Source: Isoetes taiwanensis
Taxonomy: Eukaryota; Streptophyta; Lycopodiopsida; Isoetales; Isoetaceae
Direction: 5' to 3'
Length of the DNA: 64,000 bases
Assembly: GCA_021234155.1 (NCBI GenBank)
Contig: JAJEKV010000002.1
Coordinates: 15,475,428-15,539,427, forward strand
Part shown: positions 20,815 through 32,357 of the stretch, in pieces
Layout: every line of letters begins with the position of its first letter
How positions within the stretch are numbered: the first letter of the stretch is position 1
The notes under the pieces: generated by a model
The model's input: only the letters and a program-made list of their open reading frames with translations
Databases searched by the model: none
What the model was told of the DNA's origin: nothing
Made by a program: the position numbers and the translations under genes

Positions 20815-21747
20815 ACTAGCTAGTCTGTACAAGATTAGTCTAGTATGGACCTTAAACAAAGCAATAAAAAAACAATGGGACTATGGTAGGTGGCACAGGA
20901 TGGTGAGGCTAAAAAGCCATGCCCCTAGAGTTGCCCCTAGGACCTAGACTTCCTAAGGCGGGATTAAATCCTACCTACAAAGTGTGCATGTAAGGCAAAA
21001 ATTTTGCCCAACGGATGTGTGGTGAGTTGGTATAGGCCTAGTAATGCCAAAATAAATGTACATTTGGTCATGGGTTAAAGCCTTGCCAATGTCATTTATA
21101 TTTAGGAATTGGTTACTAGGGGTATACGATGATGATCCCCGACGTGGTAGAACTTAAAAGCCTATACATGTCCTCCACTTTGGCTGCCGCAAGGTGGTGG
21201 GATAAACTAGCTAGTCTGTACAAGATTAGTCTAGTATGGACCTTAAAAGAAAGTAATAAAAAAACAATGAGACTATGGTAGGTGGCACTAGGATGGTGAG
21301 GCTAAAAAGCCATGCCTCTAGAGTTTCCCCTAGGACCTAGACTTTCTAAGGCGGGATTAAATCCTGCCTACAAAGTGTGCATGTAAGGCAAAAGTTTTGC
21401 CTAATGGATGTGTGGTGAGTTGGTATAGGCCTAATAATGTCAAAATAAATGTACATTTGGTCATGGGTTCAAACCTTGTCAATATCATTTATATTTGGAA
21501 GTTGGTTACTAGGTTCAAACCTTGTCAATATCATTTATATTTGGAAGTTGGTTATTTGGAAGTTGGTTACTAGGTTCAAACCTTGTCAATATCATTTATA
21601 TTTGGAAGTTGGTTACTAGGGGTATACGATGATGATCCCCGACGTGGTAGAACTTAAAAGCCTATACGTGTCCTCCACTTTGGCTGCCGCAAGGCGGTGG
21701 GATAAACTAGCTAGTCTGTACAAGATTAGTCTAGTATGGACCTTAAA
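20784..21747 (+). repeat. Stacked repeat: two full units and one partial, SINE-like
   Basis: The word CCACTTTGGCTGCCGCAAGG begins units at 20784, 21175 and 21675 (periods 391 and 500). Each full unit contains a tRNA-like promoter pair: GTGGTGAGTTGGTATAGG (A-box-like) and about 50 bases later GGGTTCAAACC (B-box-like, best preserved in unit 2). Unit 2 is longer because a segment of about 48-65 bases around GGTTCAAACCTTGTCAATAT is present three times (21467-21620). The third unit stops after GGACCTTAAA. Confidence 0.75.
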
Positions 21748-24120
21748 TGCAAGTAAAGAAATAACAGAAAAAGTTAACTAATTTTGGACCTTAAACAGAA
21801 GAGTGCCGATGCAAACAATGCCATGTAGATAGATAAGAAATATGGAGCCGAAGAGATGGCGTAAAATATAACAGACGGAGTGGAAGTTAACAACAATATT
21901 CAACTCTGCACAAAGCACAAAAACAGTCAGACTATGGAGCGTAGCAAAAATAATGAGGGTTGACGTATCTACCATCATGGACAAATACTGAAAAATATTG
22001 GCATCTCCACCATACAGCAAACCGATTTAACCCTTCAGAAAAAAACCCTAAATACTTTCAATCCTTAGCTCCAGCCGACATCTGAATTTTTTACGGATCA
22101 GTAAGGGCATTAATGAAGGGCAACCATGACTGTGGTCTAGATCCGACAACTATTGGCATGGAGCTATTCGATGATCTATGATAAACAAATTGTAGCTGTA
22201 AATCCATCCATAGGCTAGGCTACACATCAAGATCACCACCTGTAACCATGCAGCATAATCTAATCTGGGATCCAATCTGAAATTATAGGGAAAAATGAAA
22301 GGGGGCAAATCGAAATGGGGCAAATCCCGAGATTGGAAAGGGAAAAATTGGGACCTAAATCATACCTAAATTGACATTTCCAGATTTTTGGAACATCGGA
22401 TTCTTTTCTGGCATACAGAAACCCCAAAACCTTAGGAAAATCACTTAAAAAAAAATCCAAAATTTTTTCCTCTAGATCGGAAAAACCAAATTTAAACAAT
22501 AGACATGGATGTCCATCATAAAGCTGTTATAATATATACAATATATGTGTCAAGCAACTTTCACTTTCCATCTATAAATTGTTATTACATGCTCCAACAT
22601 GACAACTGTTGCGAAAGACAAGCAATGTTAGCAAGGTGGGGATTCTACCTAGGTTTTATATGTCCAACGTCCAATGTCAGAGGCAAAACAAAACAATTAG
22701 ACCAATCCAAAGTATCCATTGAGTGAGAGCCCTTCTACACGGGACCCCTGGATCACTATGGCTGACTTTCGTCCGTGTTCAATGGGCCAGTCTCACAGTT
22801 TTATTATGCACTTCTGTATTTGTATAGCTTAAACTGAAAATATAGAAATCCATGGGAGACCTAGAAGAAGAAATAATTTCAAATCCAACTAATTATTGAA
22901 AACGCAACAAAGATGCAACATCTAGTTCATACCGTGCAACAATATCTAATCACCCATATTCTAATAAAATAAGGTAATATTTGGTCTTCTTTTGCGTTGT
23001 TTTGGTAGTTCTACTCTAATCCCTTTGTAAGCATAATACAAGCCACTATGACCGCGTACTACACCGTCCAAATTTCATAGAGGGAAATGTTAAAACTTTG
23101 ACATACATCTTTGTCCATTCCATTCCTTGACATATTGTGTGGTTCAAACAGAAGAGACTCAAAATACAATCACCAGTAATGCTAAATACCAATCCCTCCT
23201 TTCAAACCAAACAATACTACATAGTTGAAAAACACAATCTCAAATATAATTATTGTTGATAAAGCCTCCAATGCCCTCATCTTAGATCTTTTCGGTAGAA
23301 GTACCATATTGTAAAAAACAACACATTGTAAATTTCCACAGTTCAACATCTGAGATCAAATTTATAATTTTATGCATAATGGTTCTTTATCTTTATCATG
23401 AATCTTAGAGGCTTGCTCTATACCACCTATAATGAAACAACCACCTCTTCAAATTGTTACTTTGTTACTAAAGGTGAGCAACGGCGCGCACTATAACTAG
23501 GCATAATAAAATTTGTGACTAATAAAATTTGTTTTATTAAGTGGGCACTTCATGACTATCTTCTTATTACGTAAAGTTCACCTAGAGTTCATTCTGCTAC
23601 TTCTATCCCACATTATGCTATGATTTTCTTTTCCAGAAATGTGATTAAGTTTTGAAGTTACTTGCAATTCCACTTTTAGTTGCATTCAGTTTCTTGAAAC
23701 CTCCCCTCCTGCTCTTCATCTAGAACCTGAGGAACTATAGCGCTTTAACTCGTATTCAGGTTCTTTTGCAAGATTTGGAGCGCGCATCGATTCGGGAGCG
23801 GACCTAGAACCATGAGGAACTATAAAAGAAGAACCTAGAGCGTGAAAACCAAAGATGTCGGCCTGGAGAAGAAAACCAGCGAGAACCTCGAGCAAAACTC
23901 TTGTGAAACTCGAGCAACATGAGATCGGCCATGGCAGAAGGAAAAACAGAATGTCCAAAAATAGAGCAAGAGATCGTCCAAATCTTCTCAAACTTCGTCA
24001 AAGTAGTGCTAACACCTAGATAGCGCCACCGGAAGCAAAAATGGCGATGGCGCCACCACAAACATGAAGATCGGCTATGGCGCACCAAGAACAGAGGAAA
24101 GACAGAGAGAAAAAAAATTA
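21748..24120. other. No supported gene
   Basis: I see no recognisable coding segment on either strand. Short open frames (for example 22020-21778, 22499-22260 and 23991-23716 on the minus strand) have no motif. The region is AT-rich and probably old non-coding DNA and promoter-distal sequence. Confidence 0.5.
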
Positions 24121-24122
24121 CA

Positions 24123-24213
24123 CAGAATAAACCCTAGGTAAACTTCACGTTTTAAGAATGTCCTTTTTACAGGACATTCTTATATACGTAAAGTTTGGTT
24201 AGGGTTTATTCTG
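24123..24213. repeat. 91-bp perfect-ended foldback upstream of the aminomutase gene
   Basis: The ends CAGAATAAACCCTA and TAGGGTTTATTCTG are inverted, and the arms pair nearly to the centre (AAGAATGTCC / GGACATTCTT). A half copy in one orientation occurs at 25012-25070, closer to the gene. Both copies are followed by a CCACGTG element (24237 and 25179), suggesting an old duplication of a promoter segment. Confidence 0.7.
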
Positions 24214-24498
24214 GCCAATCTGCCAATGAGCTGCCGCCACGTGTCATCTTTTCTTTCCCGGAATGTCCTCTTACTTGCATTCTAAGTTTTTAATCGTCAT
24301 ACTAAAATTTCTTACCTGTATTCTGACTGCATTCTGAAATTTACTTGCATTCTTCGGATTCTTACTCAGATTCTAAGATTTTTACCGTGATTTTGACTCA
24401 AGATTCCGCTTTAAGATTTCTTTATCGCCTGTGGAATTGAACCCTGGCCCAGCACCGAAAGAATGATTTTAACAAAAACGACTTAACAGATTCAAAAA

Positions 24499-24890
24499 AC
24501 GAGAAACTAAGAACGAGAAACTAAGAACAAGAAACTAAGAGCAAAACAAAGAAAAATGGCTTTTTTCACGCCCATCCCGACCGCATGAAAAGAACATAGA
24601 AACGAAGAACAAGAAACTAAGAGCAAGAAAGAAACTAAGAGCAAGAAAGATAAAACAGAAACTAAGAAAAGAGGGAACAAATCGTCAGACAAAACAAAGA
24701 CCAAGAAAGAACAAACAGACAAATCTAAGAACAAGAAACTAAGAGCAAAACAGAAAAAAATGGCTTTGTTACGCCATCGCCGGACTGCACAGAAAGAACA
24801 TAGAAACGAAGAACAAGAAATTAAGAGCAAGAAAGAAACTAAAAGCAAGAAAGAAAAAACAGAAACTAAGAAAACAGGGAACAAATCGCC
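24499..24890. repeat. Two units of a 204-bp purine-rich repeat
   Basis: A segment rich in GAAACTAAGA words occurs twice with a 204-base offset (ACATAGAAACGAAG at 24594 and 24798). It includes a shared ATGGCTTT...ACGCC segment. It produces spurious open frames on the opposite strand. Confidence 0.75.
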
Positions 24891-25177
24891 GCGACAATCG
24901 GGCCACAAGACTAAGAATGTACCACCGCGACAAATCGCTATGGTCGAGCAGAACAGGTGCCATCGCCGGAGCCAAAATCGGAGCAGGGCGCCATTGCCAT
25001 GGCCGGAGTCGCCAGAATAAACCCTAACCAAAGCTTTACGTTGCAACAATGTCCCTTTAGGGGACATTCCGGCGTCGCGCATCGGCGTAGCTTCCACGCC
25101 GGAATGTCCCCATTCTTGTATACGGAATGGAAGCCCAAATGCCAACCCGATTGGCGAGGAGGAGAACAGTGAGAATT

Positions 25178-25187
25178 GCCACGTGGC
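25178..25187. promoter_or_regulatory. Palindromic G-box upstream of the aminomutase gene
   Basis: GCCACGTGGC is a perfect 10-base palindrome about 100 bases before the start codon. In plants this motif is bound by light-pathway bZIP and bHLH factors that control tetrapyrrole genes. The role here is inferred from position. No clear TATA box is visible. Confidence 0.55.
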
Positions 25188-25284
25188 AAAATTTGATTGC
25201 TGCGGGCAATGACGTCTCGATAAGGATTATTCGCAGGATATTCCGTTGCATACTTGCAGCATCCCACTGCTCATCCCGTTCAAA

Positions 25285-27203
25285 ATGGTGGCTATGGTGT
25301 TCGCTCCCGACTATGGTTTCGCCACCATCACTGGATTTGGACCAATAAGTAATGGGAATTTCAGATCTACACCTATTCCGCCATCTATTAGCCTACCCAG
25401 GGCAGGCGTGGCCGGGGTTCGAATGGCAATTTCTACAGACCAAAAATTGGTCACCCAGAAGTCGGAAGAAGTATTTCTAGCTGCGAAGGTTTGTTTTCTT
25501 ACTCCATTAAAGGTTCCATTTCAAGTTTTTGTCTCATTTGTTAAGTGTAGATTCGTCATTGTTACCTAAGCAATTGCGTAGTATTTGCTTAACTTAATGG
25601 CAGGTGAATTTAATTTCGGAACCTAACATAATCACTTGCTGCTTTTCTATGATTGGAGTTAAAACAAGCTATCAGGATCGACATGATAATGTCTGTGATA
25701 GTTCATTTCTCTGTCTCAAGGAAGTTAAATATTTATGTTCTCCTAGATTTAACTGTTGACTACTGAACAACTAATAGACTTGGGATAATAGACTTATTGA
25801 CTCTTACATTATGTTAGCATACAATTAATAAATCAGAAAGCATTGTCACTAAGTCCTCAAATGTTATTTTTATTCCAGGAGCTCATGCCTGGAGGAGTTA
25901 ATTCACCAGTGAGAGCTTTTAAATCAGTTGGTGGTCAACCTATTATATTCGACCGGGTAAAAGGATCAAAAGCATGGGACATTGATGGCAATGAGTATAT
26001 AGACTATGTTGGTAGTTGGGGCCCTGCAATAATTGGGCATGCAGATGATGTGGTATGCCAGCTTAACCTTTGTATTCTTTTCCTCCAGGGCATTTGAATT
26101 TGTAATAAATTATTCTCCATGGATGCTTGCTTCAGGTAAATTCAGCACTTATAGATGCCCTACAAAAAGGCACAAGTTTTGGTGCTCCATGTGTTTTAGA
26201 GAACAAGCTTGCAAGGATGGTGATTGATGCTGTACCTAGTATTGAGATGGTTCGTTTCGTCAATTCTGGAACAGAGGCCTGCATGGGCATGCTTCGCCTT
26301 GCACGAGCATATACTGGCCGGGAAAAAATTATCAAATTTGAAGGTTGCTATCATGGACATGCAGACTCCTTTTTGGTTAAGGCTGGAAGTGGTGTGCTGA
26401 CCTTGGGGCTTCCAGACTCACCAGGAGTTCCTAAAGCAGCAACAGCTAGCACTCTTACTGCACCCTATAATGACCTTGATGCAGTAAAACAGCTGTTTGC
26501 AGAATATAAGGGAGAAATAGCTGCTGTCATCTTAGAGCCTGTTGTTGGAAACTCCGGGTTTATTGTTCCAAGAATAGAATTCTTGGAGGGGTTAAGAGAG
26601 GTCACATCCTCTAATGATACACTCCTTGTGTTTGATGAAGTTATGACAGGATTTAGATTATCTTATGGTGGTGCACAACAATACTTTGGTATTACCCCTG
26701 ATCTAACAACTTTGGGAAAGATCATTGGAGGAGGACTTCCAGTTGGTGCATATGGAGGAAGAAGAAAGATCATGGAAATGGTGGCGCCAGCAGGTCCCAT
26801 GTATCAAGCAGGCACACTAAGTGGTAATCCATTAGCTATGACAGCTGGAATCCAAACACTGGAACGGTTGCAAAAACCTGGAGTATATGAGTACTTGGAT
26901 AAGATTACAGGAAAGCTGATCCAGGGTCTTCTGGATGCAGCCAGAACTGCTGGACATGAAGTTTGTGGGGGACACATAAGTGGGATGTTTGGTTTCTTTT
27001 TTACCAAAGGTCCAGTTTATAGTTTTGACGATGCTAAAAAGAGCGACACAGCTAAGTTTGCAAGATTTCACAGGGGCATGCTTGAAGAAGGGGTATATTT
27101 TGCTCCATCCCAATATGAGGCTGGATTTACTAGCTTGGCTCATAGTGAAGAAGACATTGAGTTCACAATAGCAGCAGCCAGAAGAGTTTTTGCAAGCATC
27201 TAA
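25285..27203 (+). CDS. GSA: Glutamate-1-semialdehyde 2,1-aminomutase, chloroplastic
   Basis: This PLP enzyme turns glutamate-1-semialdehyde into 5-aminolevulinate in plastids, the committed supply step for chlorophyll and heme. Three exons fit: 25285-25488, 25879-26052 and 26136-27203, with GT-AG introns of 390 and 83 bases, all phase 0, giving 481 residues (family about 470). Residues 1 to about 47 are a Ser/Pro/Gly-rich, acid-poor transit peptide. MAISTDQKL and TQKSEEVF start the mature part. [43 protein letters not shown] (Asp293) and the PLP lysine in TLGKIIGGG (Lys321) are intact. The C-terminal [18 protein letters not shown] motif is present. The first in-frame ATG after the G-box was chosen. 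No defect is visible; it is very likely functional. Confidence 0.96.
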
Positions 27204-28560
27204 TATTTTTCATGAAACACTTATTTTGTGGCACAAGTACCGGGTTTTTAAAGTTCACTGGGTTCCCATGCTTCTATTCTTTAGGAGCTTACACTCCAAA
27301 TATTTTGGCTGTCTTCTGTATCTTTCTTCTGAGCTCATTAATAGCAATTGAGGCTGATTTTTCCTGTATTGCATATGCCTAATAATAGTTGATTGATTCA
27401 CATGATGATGTAAAGGATCCATTTTGAAATTGGCTGAAGTAAAATAGGGACAGTTTTTTGATGTCATCTCAAATCTATAGATTTATGACATAAAGGCAGG
27501 CCCAAATTCTGCATCCTGCTAGTAGTAATGTCACACTACTATTTATTACTGGTAGTCATTAGTTTGGTTTTATAGGGATACAGTATGTGAAGCTGTGCAG
27601 CTTAGTTATAGCTAGATGAATCTTCCTATACTATATGGTTGCTCAACATCATCATTATCATGTCCCAAAGCAAGACCCCTCATTGTCCAAAATCTCAAGT
27701 AATGAAGTGGCCAGTGACTGTGAAACTTTGGGGTGCATCAAAGCTGGGGGCATCTTTTCTATGTGAAGAAAGTCAAAAACTATATCTCTAAAAGAGACGA
27801 CCTTTTTCCAAAAGTAAACAGAGATTTAGAGAGTAAATTCTTCGGACCTATAACTGGCAGAGATTTTTTGGTGAAAAGAATAAACGCAACTTGTGCCCTT
27901 GGAAAATGTATGATTGCTCAATGCCATTAGACTTCCACTGGAAGCTGCAACGTTGCCTTGACTGCCTTGTGCATCAGCATTAAAATCTTGGGTCCTGTTT
28001 GCTGTCTATGGCATTAGTCTTCACTAATCTTCCTTCGATGCTCCTTCTACGTGATCATGATAGTGGATAAAGATCGACCTTTACTGGCTGATGCATATAT
28101 AAAGGCAATGGCATATAATAGGGGCAGGTTTTAAGTGACAAAATGCCAAACGTGGAGATGATAGATGGGTTTCTATTCTATTCATTTTGAAAAGACATTC
28201 TTCGCAGATAAAGTATTGTGCACATGGGAATCTAAACAGTTTTCTGATCCTATGCTGGTACTCAGCTGATTACACTTACAAATATTATGCCAACTAACAT
28301 CACATGGTCCCATGGTGCTTAACAATGTATTCTGTTAAAGCCAATTCAGGAACTATATGAGCTGAAAATGAAAAGAATCTTACACCATGACAAGCTGAAA
28401 TATTTGGATATAACACTTTCCGCTGAAGTCTTAGCGGTATGGAGATACATGCATGAGGAGCACGATAGAATTGTTGCAAGTCAACACTGAGAGAGGGAAT
28501 TACGATTCAAGCAACGGGAAAAAGAATTGCGTCATGAAGTGAATATTTCTTGGGAACACA
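27204..28560. other. 3' flank of the aminomutase gene, no supported gene
   Basis: AT-rich non-coding sequence. No recognisable domain occurs in any frame. A 22-base A-run at 28563-28584 ends it and may be the tail of an old retroposon. Confidence 0.5.
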
Positions 28561-28760
28561 CCCAAAAAAAAAAAAAAAAAAAAAACTACCACGTAATCCA
28601 CGTGAGAACTGCCGCCCGAAATTTTTTTTGCCACGATCGTCCGTTTTTTGTGTTTCGTCTGTCTTTTAACGTATTTTTAGCAAGGTTGCCTAACCCGAGA
28701 TGACCGATTTGCTGTGATTCTAGCTATGCCATGGTCATGCCATGTCAGCTTATTTTCATC

Positions 28761-29228
28761 TCAACCATTAGATCTCCTAATTTTGCATCCGACGGTCATG
28801 GAAATTAGAAAGTCCTTGAGAATTACTTTTCCCCTTCTCCGACCATCCCCATCTTCTACTGTCTTAGCATCACATAACCTGCACAGTCTATGTGCAAGAG
28901 GGATTTTAGACAACCGACCAGTCTCGATCTCCAACCGGTGAGAGCTGCATCTATAACGGGCTATGACCTGTTTAAATGAACGAGGAATGCCAACATTTAT
29001 ATACCCTTGGCTTTTGTGATCTGTCACCGGATTTATATGCTTCCTGTAATGTTCCATCCTACTGCCTCGCACTGCCCACATATGCTCAATAGCTTTCTGC
29101 TCCACTAAGGAGCGTGTTTCCTTTTTATTGTCTGGCCAAAAGTGGAACAACATATCGATCAATGGGCAAGAAGAAACCACATAAAGGGAAGTGCATACAA
29201 GAAGAGGATCGATGTACCATAACATCAA
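28761..29228 (-). pseudogene. LINE reverse transcriptase C-terminal zinc-binding fragment
   Basis: The 155-codon minus-strand frame contains ARYRCSSHRLEIETGR followed by PLAHRLCRLCDAKTVEDGD, the pattern of the zinc-binding segment found after reverse transcriptase in non-LTR elements. The domains before it are absent. It is a 5'-truncated, decayed LINE fragment. Confidence 0.55.
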
Positions 29229-29386
29229 AGCAAATTACATGTGTGAAAATAAAAATTTGAGCCAAAGAAGCATGAGAGTTTGAGTCAAATGTTAGATCCA
29301 CCACATGTAAACATCAAATGAGACGGTTACCACCCGCTTCTTAAGGAGCCTAGAAAAATGAAGCTTAAGAGTACCAAAAAAAAATA

Positions 29387-29495
29387 TGTCAAAGCGAAAA
29401 GATGTCATGCTAGTACCCCGATCAAGGACCACTCTAGGCAAACCAATCAAACCCCACGTCTTATAAAAAGAAGCCAAAAACAGCCAAAATACCCC
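29387..29495 (-). repeat. About 105-bp sequence repeated at 41263-41366
   Basis: The same sequence (ATGTCAAAGCGAAAAGATGT..., then AAACAGCCAAAATAC) occurs here and at 41263-41366 with a few differences. On the minus strand it reads FYKTWGLIGLPRVVLDRGTS, which resembles the integrase segment around the second catalytic Asp of gypsy elements. It is probably a fragment of a dispersed retroelement. Confidence 0.5.
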
Positions 29496-29739
29496 CCTGA
29501 AATAATATAGGCCTGTTACGTTCATTGCACAGGTAAACTTCCCTGTAAGTTTTCAACAAAGGTAAATAATGTGCAAAATAATCCTATGTTTTCCATTCTG
29601 CTTCGGTATATGGCACCTCCTTATACTTCACCAATTTTTGTGATTAATACCACGGCCCTTATGCCTCAAAATCATCTCAGGTTGGTACACTGGATTATCG
29701 TCCACTAACACTGGTTCTGGTGCTTGCGGTATCAATTGT

Positions 29740-30775
29740 GGATTAACTCAAAGAATTATGCACCTTTCAAGTATCCGGTATTTCCAACATGTAAACATTA
29801 TCATATATCTTTTCAGTGATCCAAAAAGGTCCGTAGAACCTGGTAAGAAGCTTGTGCTTTTTCTGTTCGGAAAGGAGCACGTCTTTCCTTAATGATTCTA
29901 ATTAGTACCCAATCATCCACCTAACATGGAACCTATCTGCATTTCCTGTTAATTTGACGAGTGTATCTTTCATGTCAACAGTGAATGCTGCCCTGATGGA
30001 TTCCAAAACGACGTCCATATCTTTAGCAATTTGATCTGCCTCCATCACATTTTCAGCCTCTGTAAGGATATTTCACTATGGTTCTGTTCTTGGAAACAAC
30101 TCAATGCAATGATTTTCCGGTCTATCAGGTGACATGTCCATAACATCATTTTAAACAATGCCTCGTACTCACTAAGAAATTGCAAAAGAGCACGATCCAA
30201 ATCATTAGTAACAGTGGTAGCTTGCTCATGAGGAAAAGCATAGACAAGATAAACTCCTATAGGCTCACGTCGCACACATCTTTTAAAAGCAACATGACTA
30301 GTCATGATAACAGGATTTGAAGATTTTGTACCTTTGAAGGTTACTCCATTGACAGTGACTTCTAAAGTCTTGTAATTTACTGTAGCATCAATTTGTCTCC
30401 ACCATGGAATTCCAAGTATGATGTCCACTTTCCTCAAATTTGGAACCACCATAAGATCGCGAATTGTGACATAATCACCAAGTGCAGATTTTTGCTGTGG
30501 CACTTTTGCTGAACAAGAACCAAACATCTTAGTTCAAATGCCCGCTACTGTACGATTAGGAAAACGAATAGTAGGCAATCCCAAACGTTGAACAAAATGA
30601 GATCATGCGAGGCACCATTGTCCAACTATACAATGTCCATCAAACAACAACAGGTCATGAGAATCCGCATCCCTTGGGATCTCTGTTGTGCTGGCATTGA
30701 CTTTTTCCTTATCGTCATCTCTCTTGTCATCATTTCCACCATAGTTATTACCACAACTATTTCTTCCCCGCATAC
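29740..30775 (-). pseudogene. Second gypsy element: protease, RT start and integrase tail remnants
   Basis: Reading leftward from the solo LTR: a linker, a protease whose active-site line is degraded (LLFDGHCIVGQW where LLFDSG is expected), FVQRLGLP, VPNLRKVDIILGIPWWRQIDA (protease C-lobe), and the entry to RT (LLQFLSEYEALF). Then most of RT, RNase H and the integrase core is missing. An integrase tail follows (HKLLTRFYGPFWITEKIYDNVYMLEIPDT near 29870-29775). Stops and frameshifts occur throughout. With the gag segment at 32358-33333 it forms one element split by the solo LTR. Confidence 0.7.
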
Positions 30776-32357
30776 TGTGACGTCCTCTACTCATATACGG
30801 TGCACTCACCGCATACAAACAGGAGTTCATCCCCTATACCAGCTCCATACTGATACAGGGCCCTCCATGATGAGTTCCAGTGGGAAGAATGAAGGGGTCA
30901 TTTACCCTGTCTCCCTCAGGGCCTACCTAGCTGTGGAAGCGTAAACATACATGTCAGTATACAACATCAACATCACATAACCATCTCGAAGAATGGCTCA
31001 TCACATATCTGCACAGACAAAGATCAGTACATCAGATATGAAAATCCTATATACCCAAGGCTCAGACTCAAGGGGATGACTGACGGCTTGGGCCTCCAGA
31101 GGTCATTGCAGACAGAATTCATGGCAATTGGATTTGGCTGGCATAAGAACATGGCTTAGGGTAGTCCACTCCATCCGCCCCTCCTGTGCACACTTTGCAG
31201 AGTAGGTTGAAAAGTGTTGGGACCTGACTGTAGCCCGCCGGGTGCATTGCCAGAGGGGCTATTCCTGGGTTGCATCTCCCCAGTTCCGATGGGGCAGGTA
31301 GGGATCACTCAAGGTAGAGATCTACATGCTGACTCAAGGTGACTAGAGGGCCACTGCCCATACTCGACTTGAACTCCATGGAAGGTGTACACCACCCCAA
31401 GAGTGTTGAACCCATGCAAAGCCCTCACGCAGTGGCAGAGTATTAGGTCTAGTGCACAATAGTCCCCGATAGGCCTTACTACCAGAGGGACGTGATCATG
31501 AGTCAGGACATGAACCTCCTTGTAAGCCAGTCTGGCCCCTTCACCCACAACCAGGTGTGGCTCTTGTACACAGGCCGAATTTATAGTGCACTAAAGAGGG
31601 CTAGCTAGGAGCATCAACTACCAGGCTTTAAGGTCTCTACCCCCTTTCCCAATACAATGAGTCCACAGAGATGCATCATCACATACATATCACAGAAGAA
31701 CTAAAGAACAAGATGTAATCTAAATCACAGAGTTAGGTTCTTTAGTTATGGCTCGATATCTAGAGATCTAGATGGCTGCTATGGGCAAATCAATAGGCTA
31801 AACCTACTTATTCTATGTTTGGGAGGCGGTTTAGACTATTGATTTGGCAAAATACCTGATCCCTGGCTTGCTCCTCCTGCTCTAAACGCATCCATGCTGC
31901 CGAACTGCTTGAAGATGAAGCTAGAAAGGGAAACTGATGGGCTAGTCTGCTCAGACAGACTTTGGGAGGCGAGATTGGCTCTTGGATCAAGCAAAACAGA
32001 GCCCTAGAAGGCTGTGGACGAAAATGGAAAGTTAGGGTTTCCTATGCCTATATAGACTAAGGGTTAGGGCTAGGGTTTCCCATTATCCCTTTAAGCATGT
32101 GGGATAATTGGATGTGGCCCACTTGCCTTTATTAACTAGGTGGCATAAAGTGTACACATGGGTAAATGTGTACACATGGATAAATGTGCACATGAGTAAA
32201 TGTGCACATAAATAAATGTACACACCTTGCAAGTTGCCCCCTAGGGTGCTACTTGCTTGGCTACACGTCGGCGTACACGTCAATCGGGATGGCGTGTACG
32301 TGTGACGAGGCAGTACAGTATACGTCTTAGGACCGTATACTGTACTGGAATGTCACA
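30776..32357. repeat. Solo LTR with 5-bp target duplication
   Basis: It runs from TGTGACG to TGTCACA, 1582 bases, flanked by CATAC (30771-30775) and CTTAC (32358-32362), a 5-bp duplication with one mismatch. It has no internal coding region. It shares blocks with the LTRs of the large chromovirus (for example CCACTCCATCCGCCCCTCCTG), so it is a diverged relative. It sits inside the gag/protease junction of another gypsy element and marks loss of an inserted element by LTR-LTR recombination. Confidence 0.88.

Noticed and set aside
24507-25145. 212-codon minus-strand Phe/Leu/Ser-rich ORF with membrane-like segments
   Set aside because: It is the complement of the purine-rich 204-bp repeat; the apparent repeats and hydrophobic stretches are compositional.
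26132-27143. Minus-strand ORFs over the aminomutase exons
   Set aside because: Shadows of a strongly conserved plus-strand gene.
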